A DNA stretch of 64,000 nt from Bizionia sp. GTDB lineage: Bacteria; Bacteroidota; Bacteroidia; Flavobacteriales; Flavobacteriaceae. Below are positions 8,957-17,997 of this stretch, one piece after another. The notes beneath the pieces are model-generated. The model was given only the letters and a program-made list of their open reading frames with translations, was not told where the DNA came from and searched no databases. Positions within the stretch are counted from its first letter, which is position 1. Each line of letters starts with the position of its first letter. The position numbers and the translations under genes are program-made. The DNA lies in the NCBI GenBank assembly GCA_020631395.1, contig JAHDHI010000008.1, positions 24,309 through 88,308 of the forward strand. Reading direction: 5' to 3'.

Positions 8957-9171
8957 AAAATATAAACTGACCATATCGTAATGCTTAGAGTCACAATTTC
9001 TTGTGGCTATGTGATATGAAACCATTTCAAATTCGAAATGGCATGAAATTACCCAAATACTAGAAAGATAGAACAGAGGAAGAAGTATGGAAAAAACTTA
9101 TCTTCCTTCACGATGCATCATTTAAAGATGATGCTTCAACCTGCTATAAAAGCTACTTTAATCACAGAAAT
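8957..9171 (+). promoter_or_regulatory. Structured leader before the first PKS gene
   Basis: The 215-nt gap contains three hairpins in series: CCATTTC/GAAATGG (9022-9041), GGAAGA-AGT/ACT-TA-TCTTCC (9078-9106) and GCATCAT/ATGATGC (9115-9134). None has a following U tract, so they are not classical terminators. In LoaP-controlled PKS operons a leader RNA stem-loop recruits the antiterminator; a similar role here is only an inference. No promoter was recognised with confidence. Confidence 0.4.
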
Positions 9172-12100
9172 ATGAGTTTAGAAAGAAAATACAAACTGAA
9201 CATGCCCCAATTGCTATGGGGAGGACTAAGTGAAAATTGGTTATTGAAAGAACTTGGAGATGTGCATTGGCAGCAAATAACAAATGCATTGAACACGTCT
9301 TCAGATCAGTTGACGGATAGTCGAGGCGAACGTCTATATGCTAGCTTTGTCCGTTTGCATTGGTCTGGGGCGAACATTTCTCATTTTTCTGAAAATGATG
9401 GATTGAAACTGAAGAGTGAATTGTCACGATATGGAAGTAAGATGTTTTTTAGCGAAACGGAAGGTATTGGAGATACAGGAAAATTCAAGGCCAATTTAAT
9501 GTCTGTGTTTTCCACAAGGGAGGCTTCAGACAACACAAAGTTGAAAAAGGGAGCTTTAAAAGCAGAAATAGATTCGGATGCTGTGAAACTGCATGCCAAA
9601 CTCCCAGCAGTAGCCAAAGAATATTTGGAAAACAAAGGCGAGATATTCGATGAAAACAATCAAATAAGACCAGAAGGAGTTGCTCCTTTCATATATCAGC
9701 AAGAATATATAATAGATGCATACGACGATATAAACGGAGTAGGGTTGCTATACTTTGCCAGTTACCCGAAAATCAACGACAAATGTGAAAGAAACTATGT
9801 TAAAGATCGATACGATTTAAAAGGAGATTGGTTGGAAGTTGCTGGAGTGGTTTCAAGGGACATTCATTATTATGGAAATGCAAATTCAGGTGAAACGCTA
9901 ATCTATGAATTGAATGATTTGGAACAAGATGGAGACAAAGTTACACTACATAGCACATTGTATAGAGCCAAAGATCAACAATTGATAGCTAAAGTATATA
10001 CTATCAAACAATTGGTAGATAGCTCTGTTTTGAAAAAGAAAGCAAATATCAATGCGGAAAAACAGGATGATTTAAAGAAGGGGCAATTCAATGCCCAAGA
10101 AAAAGCAGAGGCTACATCAAGAACCAATGCATTGACAGATATGGACAAGGAAACATTGAATGCCATAGTCATAGGTTTTTTGAAGTCCATGCTGGATGTA
10201 AAAGAACTTGCAAGAGATACGAAACTCAATGATCTGGGAATAGAATCCATAATCTATCAAGAGTTATCCGAACATCTTTATGAAAATTACAAGATAGATA
10301 GCAATCCTAGCAGATTCTATGGCACATCTACCGTGGATACGTTAACCGATTATCTATTGGGGAAAGAAGCAACAACGATAACATCCAAGACAAATGCATA
10401 CGACACCTCAAAACAAGAAGACATAGCCATCATAGGCATCAGTGGTAGATTCCCAGGAGCGCCAGATGTAAACACCTATTGGGAAAATATAAAAAACAAC
10501 AACGATTCAATAACCGAAGTTTCAAAGGACAGATGGAATTGGGAATCATTTAACGACGACACGAAAAAAACGACAAGATCCAAATGGGGTGGCTTTATTG
10601 ATGGCATAGGAAACTTTGATCCATTGTTCTTTGGAATTAGTCCATATGAAGCAGAGTTGATGGATCCACAACAACGTATCACCTTGGAAGGAGTATACGG
10701 AGCTTTGGAGGATGCCAATATAAAGCCATCTAAATTGAAAGGGACAAATGCAGGAGTTTATATTGGTGTCTCAGGATCAGACTATGCACACTTGGCCAGA
10801 GAAGCAAGAAAAGGAACAATAGAAGCCTATGATGCCATAGGGACGGCTAATTCGATTCTAGCAAATAGAATTTCTTATCTATTGGATGTTCATGGACCTA
10901 GCCAAGCAATAGATACAGCATGCTCATCTTCATTGGTGGCAATAGACCAAGCGGTGAGAAGCATAAAGAATGGAACAAGTGAAGTAGCCATAGCTGGAGG
11001 AGTAAATGTGATTTTAAGACCAGAACTCACCATTTCTTATAGCCAAGCAGGAATGTTGAGTGCCGACGGAAAATGCAAGACATTCGACGACAATGCGAAT
11101 GGTTATGTAAGAGGAGAAGGTGTGGGAATCGTAGTTTTAAAATCATTGACCAAAGCACAAGAAGATGGTGATTACATCTACGGAACAATAAAAGGGAGCG
11201 CAGTAAACCATGGTGGCAATGCTAACACGTTGACGTCACCAAACCCTGAAGCTCAAAAAGCATTGTTGGTAGAAGCATACACCTCCGGGAATGTAGATCC
11301 AAGAGATGTAAGCTATGTAGAAGCCCATGGAACGGGAACACCATTGGGAGATCCCATTGAGATAGAAGGATTGAAGTTGGCCTTCGAAACATTGTACAAG
11401 GAAAATAACATACAACCATCAAAAAAGAACTACTGCGGGATAGGAAGTGTGAAAACCAACATTGGACATTTGGAAGCAGGAGCAGGCATAGCAGGTTTGA
11501 TAAAGGTTCTAATGTGCATGAAAAACGAAACGCTCCCAGGGAACCCCAATTTGGAATTTCAGAACAAGTACATAGATTTGGATTCGTCACCATTCCATCT
11601 TAGAAAGGAAACTACAGAGTGGAATGTGGAAAAAGACAAGAAACGCATTGCAGGAGTCAGTTCTTTTGGATTTGGAGGAGTCAATGCACATGTCGTATTA
11701 GAAGAGTACAAAAACAAGAAAAAAGTTTACAAGAGTACAACCCCTGTACTTATGATATTGTCTGCCAAAAACAGTGATAGACTAAGAGAAAAGGCAACAA
11801 GCTTGAAAGATCATTTGGTATCCAATGAAAATGTAAACATATATGATTTGGCATTCACCTTGCAATATGGACGTGAAGAAATGGAGGAACGTTTGGCGTT
11901 TGAAGCTAAAAGCATAGAAGAAGTCATTTCAAAGTTGGACGAGTATGTCTCTGGAAGAAATGGGAGTTTGGCAGTTGGAAACTCTAGAAAGGAGAATTGT
12001 GATTTTCTATTGGAAGGAGAAGCAGGACAAGCTTATATGGATATCGTGATTTCCAAAAAGGAATACGCTTTGCTTGCTCAACTATGGATTAAGGGAGTTG

Positions 12101-15100
12101 AATTGGATTGGAATTTCCTATATGGAAAGACAACACCAAATAAAATAGAATTACCAACATATCCATTTGCAAAACAACATTATTGGGTTGCCAAGACGGA
12201 AATTGAAGCAAGTGGCGTTTTCGATGAAGAGGTTTCGAAGGAAGAGGAACATACATTGGAATTGATTGAGGAGATCGAAGAGACAATAGATGAAAGGGTG
12301 AAGATCTTTTTAATGTCGGTATTGAAGAAGGTCTTGAAATTGGAGGAAAAGGACATTGACTTTACCATAGACATAGGAGATTACGGAATAGACTCCATCA
12401 TGTCAGGCATCATGATTGCAGATTTAAGAGAGGTCGTGTCGGAAATTCCACCATTGCTATTTTTGGAATACAGGACATTCAATGATATCGTGGATTATCT
12501 GGCAACCGACTTTTCAGAGAATTTCAAAAGCATAAATCAAAGTCGAAAAGTGATAAAGGATGCTTTGGAGGTTGTTGGCGAGGAGTTGACCTCCATTAAG
12601 GAAGACGTTTTGGACATTCCAAGAAGGGAACCAGAAATGGCTGATAAAAAAACAAGTGATATGGCTATCGTAGGCATCAATGGAATTCTACCAAAATCTG
12701 ATGATGCTATTCATTTCTTTGAGCATTTGGATAAAGGTAGATCGTTAACGGAGAACATCCCGCAAAAGCGATTGGATCTGTTGGGACTCAAAGAAGAAGA
12801 GCGCAAACGAATAGAAGGGTTTTACGGAGGCTTCATAGACGGGATAGAATATTTCGATTATAAAAAATTCAAGTTCACGAAAGAAGAAGCCATACAGATA
12901 GACCCTCAGTTGCGAAAACTGATGGAGTCCGTTTGGAATGCCATAGGAGACAGTGGATATAAAATAAAGGATTTTCAGAAAAAAGAAACAGGAGTTTTTG
13001 TCGCTACGACTGGAAATTCTGGCTATTTGGATGTAATGAAAAAAAATGGGGACAATTACGAAGTGGAAACCCCAGCATTGTATGCCAATCGGTTGTCACA
13101 TGTATTCAATCTGAAAGGCCCTAGTGAAATAGTAGATACGGCATGTTCATCATTCATTGCAGCTATGGAAAGAGCATCTCAAGCATTCGAAAGAGGAGAT
13201 TGCAAACAAGCCATCGTAGCAACGGCGACATTAAATCTATCCTCGCACGAATTGGGCAAAGAAGACCTAACAGGGATATATTCCAAAAATGGAGAAACCA
13301 AGAGTTTTAGCGAAGATGCAGATGGTTTTGTAAGAAGCGAGACGATCGGGACAATCATTCTAAAGCCACTTGAAGACGCAGAACAAGATGGCGATTACAT
13401 CTATGGAGTGATAAAGGGAATAGGAGTATACCATGGTGGCAAATCGCCCTTGAAATGGAATAGTCCAAATATAAAAGGGCAGAAAAAAGCCATAGAAAAA
13501 GCACTGAAACAAGCACAAATAGATCCGTTAACTGTAGATTACATTGAAGCAGAGGCCAATGGTGTATCCTTCGTGGATACATCAGAAATGGTCTCTATCC
13601 AATCGGTATATGGCAATTGCTTCAAAACGCCCTTGAATGGAATAAAGGACAAGACCATCTATATTGGAAGCTTGAAACCATTGATGGGGCATGCAGAGAC
13701 ATCATCGACATTCCCGTGTCTGCTGAAGTTGATTGCAAGTACCCAAAAGAAAAAACTTTATGGAGTAAAGGGGTTGGAAGAGATCAATGGCGCAATAAAG
13801 GAAGAAGACCATTTTTCGATTTTAAAGAAAGACATAGATTGGCCAATGACATCGGAAAAGAAAGGAAATCCCAAAAGAATGGCAATGAATTGCTTGGGAA
13901 TAGGAGGGGTAAATACACATTTGATCTTTGAGGAGTATCAAAACAAATCAAATGGAGATCAAAAAGAAGCAGGATTCAGTTTTATTTTTTCTGATGAAAG
14001 TGAAAAACAATTGACCATACTTTTAAAGCAATTCTTGAAAACCATACCTCAATTAAGATCTTTAATGGGGGAATTGGACATCTTGAATCGATTGGAACAT
14101 ACCCTCCAACAAGGAAGAAGTCACGAAAGTTGTCGTTTGGCAATCGTAACAAATACCTTGGATGGATTGATGGATGGTATAGAACGTTGGTTGGCCAACG
14201 ACGAGCAATGGCATGATGGCAATACTTGCTTTTATAAAGGCAACGAAACGACAGAAGTCGATAAAAGTCTAATAGCTCAAGCAATGGAGCAAAAGGATTT
14301 GAAATCGTTGCTAGCATATTGGGTGAAAGGAGCAACAATAAATTGGAATGCTCTTGAAAGCCATTCAAATTCAAAACGTATACCAATACCGACAACAACT
14401 TTGAAGACAACCTATTGTTGGCCTTTTGAAATAGGAACGTCAACAGTTGAAAACCCTGTAAAAATGAAACAAATATCAGTTCAAGGTACGCCGCCAATTT
14501 ACGAGTTGATCAAAGGGCAAACAGAATCACCATACAAGATCAAAGAAGACTCCTTGTTCCTCTTTGGATTGAAATGGAAAGAAGATTTCGCTTCAAAAAG
14601 GTCCTCTAAAGAAGAAGTGGAACAACATGGGATACTTTGTTATTTTGATGATGAAATAGTTAAAGATCACAAAGGGTTGGCAATCCCAAAACCAAGAGAA
14701 TACGATGAGAAGTCGTTTACATCATTGGTAAATGAGGTCTTTTTGTACATACAAGGCGTTGTAAAGCAAAAACCAAGACATAAGGTAGCCATACAGATCG
14801 TATTGCCGTCATCTTGTATGAACAATAGCTATGGTTTGGCAGGGTTGGTTCATACTTGTAGACAAGAATCGACAAGGATAAAGCCACAATTGATTTTTGT
14901 AGATGCTTCTGTAAGCAAAGAAAGATTAATGGAAATTACCAATGAAAATTTGACAGCTCTAGAAAGTGATCGTATCATAAAATACGAAAACAACATACGT
15001 CATGTAGAGTACGCTACTCCAACAAATATAATAGACAATCCTATAAACCTGAAGAAAACCTATGAGGATGGAGACGTTATTTTAATTACTGGAGGATTGG

Positions 15101-15834
15101 GAGGATTGGGAATAGCCATGGCAAAGGACATTTTGAAACATAACAATGATACGACTATCATTCTCGTTGGAAGATCGATACTGGATAAGACCAAGAGTGA
15201 AAAGATTAGAGAATTGAACAACGAATCTGGCCAAGTCGTATACTATGAATCTGACATTTCCAATGAAAAAGAAGTGGAAACACTCATTCAGAGAATCCTT
15301 AAAACACATAAGAAACTGGATGGTATCGTCCATTGTGCTGGGGTAATCAGGGACAACTACATAATGAAAAAGACAATAGAGGAAATCCAAACGGTCTTCG
15401 AGCCTAAAGTATACGGAGCGAAATATTTGGATGAGCATACCAAAGCCGTCTCATTGCGCTTTTTCCTTTGCTTTTCATCATTGCACTCTTTGGGAAACCC
15501 AGGGCAAGCAGATTACGCAATGGCAAATGCCTACTTGGACGGGTTTGTCAGAGAGCGAAACATCGCAGTGAATTTAGGCATGCGTTCAGGCAAATCCATA
15601 GCTATGAATTGGCCATATTGGGAAAGCGGAGGGATGCAATTGTCCGAAATAGCCATAGACCTCATGAGAGGAACCAAAGGATCAATCCCCATGCCAACAA
15701 CAATGGGAACCGAAATATTGCATTATGCATTGCAAAATGGGCTAGAACAAGTTTTTATCGACTTGGGAGATTATGACAAGATAATAAAGCAACACGACAT
15801 TCACTTAAACAAAGAAGCTATAATGGCTACTTGA
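9172..15834 (+). CDS. Trans-AT PKS: LnmK-like loading-ACP-KS-ACP-KS0-KR
   Basis: A 2220-residue multidomain synthase. Residues 1-285 resemble LnmK/Pnap_2097-type acyltransferase-decarboxylases ('MPQLLWGGLSENWLLKELGD', 'RLYASFVRL', 'DDINGVGLLYFASYPKI'), which in leinamycin biosynthesis turn methylmalonyl-CoA into an ACP-bound propionyl unit. An ACP follows with Ser359 (LGIES). KS1 spans about 417-850 with the full triad Cys584, His719, His766, then the AT-docking-type linker (860-1005). ACP2 has Ser1075 (YGIDS). KS2 spans about 1163-1600; it keeps Cys1325 and His1507, but the HGTG histidine is Glu1461 (EAEANG), so it should be non-elongating. The KR (about 1950-2195) has GGLGGLG and the Ser/Tyr/Asn set in 'FSSLHSLGNPGQADYAMAN'; its 'VIRD' suggests a B-type reductase. 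No AT is present and the protein ends after the KR with no ACP, so the last module is probably completed by the free ACP encoded next. Confidence 0.9.
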   Translation: MSLERKYKLNMPQLLWGGLSENWLLKELGDVHWQQITNALNTSSDQLTDSRGERLYASFVRLHWSGANISHFSENDGLKLKSELSRYGSKMFFSETEGIGDTGKFKANLMSVFSTREASDNTKLKKGALKAEIDSDAVKLHAKLPAVAKEYLENKGEIFDENNQIRPEGVAPFIYQQEYIIDAYDDINGVGLLYFASYPKINDKCERNYVKDRYDLKGDWLEVAGVVSRDIHYYGNANSGETLIYELNDLEQDGDKVTLHSTLYRAKDQQLIAKVYTIKQLVDSSVLKKKANINAEKQDDLKKGQFNAQEKAEATSRTNALTDMDKETLNAIVIGFLKSMLDVKELARDTKLNDLGIESIIYQELSEHLYENYKIDSNPSRFYGTSTVDTLTDYLLGKEATTITSKTNAYDTSKQEDIAIIGISGRFPGAPDVNTYWENIKNNNDSITEVSKDRWNWESFNDDTKKTTRSKWGGFIDGIGNFDPLFFGISPYEAELMDPQQRITLEGVYGALEDANIKPSKLKGTNAGVYIGVSGSDYAHLAREARKGTIEAYDAIGTANSILANRISYLLDVHGPSQAIDTACSSSLVAIDQAVRSIKNGTSEVAIAGGVNVILRPELTISYSQAGMLSADGKCKTFDDNANGYVRGEGVGIVVLKSLTKAQEDGDYIYGTIKGSAVNHGGNANTLTSPNPEAQKALLVEAYTSGNVDPRDVSYVEAHGTGTPLGDPIEIEGLKLAFETLYKENNIQPSKKNYCGIGSVKTNIGHLEAGAGIAGLIKVLMCMKNETLPGNPNLEFQNKYIDLDSSPFHLRKETTEWNVEKDKKRIAGVSSFGFGGVNAHVVLEEYKNKKKVYKSTTPVLMILSAKNSDRLREKATSLKDHLVSNENVNIYDLAFTLQYGREEMEERLAFEAKSIEEVISKLDEYVSGRNGSLAVGNSRKENCDFLLEGEAGQAYMDIVISKKEYALLAQLWIKGVELDWNFLYGKTTPNKIELPTYPFAKQHYWVAKTEIEASGVFDEEVSKEEEHTLELIEEIEETIDERVKIFLMSVLKKVLKLEEKDIDFTIDIGDYGIDSIMSGIMIADLREVVSEIPPLLFLEYRTFNDIVDYLATDFSENFKSINQSRKVIKDALEVVGEELTSIKEDVLDIPRREPEMADKKTSDMAIVGINGILPKSDDAIHFFEHLDKGRSLTENIPQKRLDLLGLKEEERKRIEGFYGGFIDGIEYFDYKKFKFTKEEAIQIDPQLRKLMESVWNAIGDSGYKIKDFQKKETGVFVATTGNSGYLDVMKKNGDNYEVETPALYANRLSHVFNLKGPSEIVDTACSSFIAAMERASQAFERGDCKQAIVATATLNLSSHELGKEDLTGIYSKNGETKSFSEDADGFVRSETIGTIILKPLEDAEQDGDYIYGVIKGIGVYHGGKSPLKWNSPNIKGQKKAIEKALKQAQIDPLTVDYIEAEANGVSFVDTSEMVSIQSVYGNCFKTPLNGIKDKTIYIGSLKPLMGHAETSSTFPCLLKLIASTQKKKLYGVKGLEEINGAIKEEDHFSILKKDIDWPMTSEKKGNPKRMAMNCLGIGGVNTHLIFEEYQNKSNGDQKEAGFSFIFSDESEKQLTILLKQFLKTIPQLRSLMGELDILNRLEHTLQQGRSHESCRLAIVTNTLDGLMDGIERWLANDEQWHDGNTCFYKGNETTEVDKSLIAQAMEQKDLKSLLAYWVKGATINWNALESHSNSKRIPIPTTTLKTTYCWPFEIGTSTVENPVKMKQISVQGTPPIYELIKGQTESPYKIKEDSLFLFGLKWKEDFASKRSSKEEVEQHGILCYFDDEIVKDHKGLAIPKPREYDEKSFTSLVNEVFLYIQGVVKQKPRHKVAIQIVLPSSCMNNSYGLAGLVHTCRQESTRIKPQLIFVDASVSKERLMEITNENLTALESDRIIKYENNIRHVEYATPTNIIDNPINLKKTYEDGDVILITGGLGGLGIAMAKDILKHNNDTTIILVGRSILDKTKSEKIRELNNESGQVVYYESDISNEKEVETLIQRILKTHKKLDGIVHCAGVIRDNYIMKKTIEEIQTVFEPKVYGAKYLDEHTKAVSLRFFLCFSSLHSLGNPGQADYAMANAYLDGFVRERNIAVNLGMRSGKSIAMNWPYWESGGMQLSEIAIDLMRGTKGSIPMPTTMGTEILHYALQNGLEQVFIDLGDYDKIIKQHDIHLNKEAIMAT

Positions 15835-15978
15835 TCCAACAAAAAAATAAAAATACATAAGTGTTTGAGAACCAGTTTAAAATTTGGTTTTCCTGGGACA
15901 GCTATGTCTTTTGCTCATATGGACAGGAATAAAATCAATACCAAAAATAGATCAATTAATAATTAAAAATCATCAAGT

Positions 15979-16248
15979 ATGAATGAATTAGAAGAACAAA
16001 TCAAAGAGTATTTGACTAGTAAGTCAGCCGAACTATTAAGCATTGAGCCTTCTGCCGTGGAGTGGGAATCGGACATCGATGAATATGGTTTCGAATCCAT
16101 GAAGATCAACAAGCTGTGCGTGGACATCAACAAAACATTTGGAATCGAAGTACGACCAGCAGTTTTATTGGAGTATACCTCATTGGCGGAGTTTAGTGAC
16201 TATTTGAAAAAAGAGCACTACTCCAAAATGGAAGAAGTCCTAATGTAA
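15979..16248 (+). CDS. Stand-alone acyl carrier protein
   Basis: An 89-residue ACP with the phosphopantetheine attachment motif YGFES near residues 34-38 and a helical pattern typical of PKS ACPs ('VRPAVLLEYTSLAEFSDYL'). The upstream KS0-KR module has no C-terminal ACP and the next gene encodes an oxygenase, so this protein probably serves that split module or presents the intermediate to the oxygenase. It would be activated by the Sfp-type transferase at the cluster end. It lies 144 nt after the first PKS gene and 61 nt before the oxygenase gene. Confidence 0.9.
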   Translation: MNELEEQIKEYLTSKSAELLSIEPSAVEWESDIDEYGFESMKINKLCVDINKTFGIEVRPAVLLEYTSLAEFSDYLKKEHYSKMEEVLM

Positions 16249-16309
16249 TCCCCGCATCTCTAACCAACAGAGCAATAGAAATATAAATGTATAATTAAAA
16301 CAAATCACA

Positions 16310-17536
16310 ATGAGAAAAGAACTTGATATTAACGCGTTCGAATACGATGGTGATCAACAACGCATTTTGGAAAATGCCAAGTACCTTTACTTGGACGATG
16401 CAGAAATGGTTGAACACTATTCGTATGTTCAAATGAGACATCAATTGACTTCTACCAACTATGCACTAGATGCAGAGAAGGAGTTTATTAAGAATAAGTT
16501 CGAGAAATTCAAGAAGGAATGCAAGGACTTTGACAAAATCGATTACAAAAAATCTCATATAAAGATCAAGGCATACAAGCCAGAAGAAATCGATCAAGAG
16601 AAGTTGACAAAGTTGTTGTGTGATCCAGGAGCACCTCCAGTAGTCATCAAAGGATTGATGAAAGATACCAAGGCTGCAAAATTATGGAACCATTCCTACC
16701 TGATGGAAAACTACGGAGACGTAGAATTGTTTGGTATGGATTACTCTAAAAACGATGGAGCAGACAAGAACATTGGTTTTGGGGAAGGCGCCAAGAAGGT
16801 AACGGCAAAATACGTTTTGGAAAACCAATTGGATCCAAAATCGAAAGAGACGTTTTACATCAACAACTCTGTGGACTTTTTTAACGCTTATCCTGAACTG
16901 TTGGAAGACGTAGGAGTAAGTAAGTTGAATGATATGGTGGATAACATCGTCAAGCCTTTGTTTCCTCAATTGTTCATCGGGAATTTCAAGACTTGGGGAA
17001 CAGATTGGCACATTAACAACGACGTAAGTGCAACTTTTGGAATTTCAGGGACAAAGCGTTGGTTCTTCATGGATCCATTGCACGCTTATTCTTTGCAAAT
17101 CGTGCCAACACCACATACACCAGCAGGAATGTTGTCATCTGCATTTGTAGGAGGGTCGACAAGCATTAGATATGATTTGGATTATCATGTGTTGCACAAC
17201 CCTGTATATGCATACATTCCAAAATACTATTACGATCAAGAACCGGGGGATGTGATTTTCTTTCCAAAATGGTGGCCACATTCAATCATAAACCAATCAC
17301 CATTGACGATTATGGCCAATCAACGCTATACAGAGGTGAATTTGGAAGAAAACACCAAGTCGTTCGATACGGCAATCAGAATGCCATTGTACGAAAACAT
17401 CTTGAGATCAGATCCTAGATATCGTGATTACAACTTCAAGATCTATCAATCGCTTCAAAATGAAGAAATCATCACAGGTGCTACTTACTTCGGTCGCGAG
17501 AAAGAAGAGGAAAAAGAATTAGAAAACGCAGAATAG
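16310..17536 (+). CDS. Cupin-8/JmjC-like Fe(II)/2-oxoglutarate oxygenase
   Basis: 408 residues. The C-terminal half has the JmjC/cupin-8 pattern: a first metal-site motif in 'GTDWHINND' (His234), the strand 'FGISGTKRWFFMDP' typical of these hydroxylases, and the distal histidine in 'PGDVIFFPKWWPHSI' (His324). The usual HxD/E acidic ligand is Asn236 here, with an Asp only at +4 (Asp238). The N-terminal ~200 residues contain 'PVVIKGLMKD', another common element of this family. It sits between a free ACP and the next PKS gene, so hydroxylation or another oxidation of a carrier-bound intermediate is plausible. Loss of the carboxylate ligand could alternatively mean an unusual reaction, weak iron binding or a non-catalytic role. 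Confidence 0.8.
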   Translation: MRKELDINAFEYDGDQQRILENAKYLYLDDAEMVEHYSYVQMRHQLTSTNYALDAEKEFIKNKFEKFKKECKDFDKIDYKKSHIKIKAYKPEEIDQEKLTKLLCDPGAPPVVIKGLMKDTKAAKLWNHSYLMENYGDVELFGMDYSKNDGADKNIGFGEGAKKVTAKYVLENQLDPKSKETFYINNSVDFFNAYPELLEDVGVSKLNDMVDNIVKPLFPQLFIGNFKTWGTDWHINNDVSATFGISGTKRWFFMDPLHAYSLQIVPTPHTPAGMLSSAFVGGSTSIRYDLDYHVLHNPVYAYIPKYYYDQEPGDVIFFPKWWPHSIINQSPLTIMANQRYTEVNLEENTKSFDTAIRMPLYENILRSDPRYRDYNFKIYQSLQNEEIITGATYFGREKEEEKELENAE

Positions 17537-17556
17537 CCAATACCAAAACGAATATT

Positions 17557-17931
17557 ATGAAAAGTAAAGAATATTTATTGAATCTAGGATTCTTCTATTC
17601 TGTGATCATTCCAGAAGAAAAGAAATGCTACATATTGAAAGGGAAAGATTTTGAGCATTCAGATGTTCAAAACTTCATCAACAATGAAACTATGGATTAT
17701 TCTCAATATGAATCCACTGGGTTTCCTTACGACGGAGGAGAAAGCTGGACTAGTTATCTAGAAGCACAAAACCCGGTAACCTATACTTCGGAAAACGATT
17801 TGTCCGAAGAAGATTTCATAGAGCGCCTGTCTGCTAGAAAGAACACGGACGGACTTATTCTAGCCATAAAAGATCCAGCAAAGGAGAAAGTGAAAGTCTT
17901 TAGAAAGAACATGCAATTATTTCATGGTTAG
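17557..17931 (+). CDS. Small cluster protein of unknown function
   Basis: 124 residues, cytoplasmic (no signal peptide or membrane segment), acidic, rich in Tyr, Glu and Asp. I recognise no domain; the only notable segment is 'YESTGFPYDGGESWTSYLEAQ' in shortened form (Gly-Gly-Glu-Ser-Trp near residue 60). It is 20 nt after the oxygenase gene and 66 nt before the second PKS gene, so it is almost certainly co-expressed with both. A partner for the oxygenase or the free ACP is possible but unsupported. Confidence 0.75.
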   Translation: MKSKEYLLNLGFFYSVIIPEEKKCYILKGKDFEHSDVQNFINNETMDYSQYESTGFPYDGGESWTSYLEAQNPVTYTSENDLSEEDFIERLSARKNTDGLILAIKDPAKEKVKVFRKNMQLFHG

Positions 17932-17997
17932 TCTAAACTAAATTAAGTGAAGAGGTAAAAGTCGTTTAGATAACGCAAACGTAAGAATACATAAGAT

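Noticed and set aside
15840..15895. Weak hairpin after the first PKS gene as a terminator
   Set aside because: The stem is only about five pairs and AT-rich; the next gene is clearly part of the same cluster.
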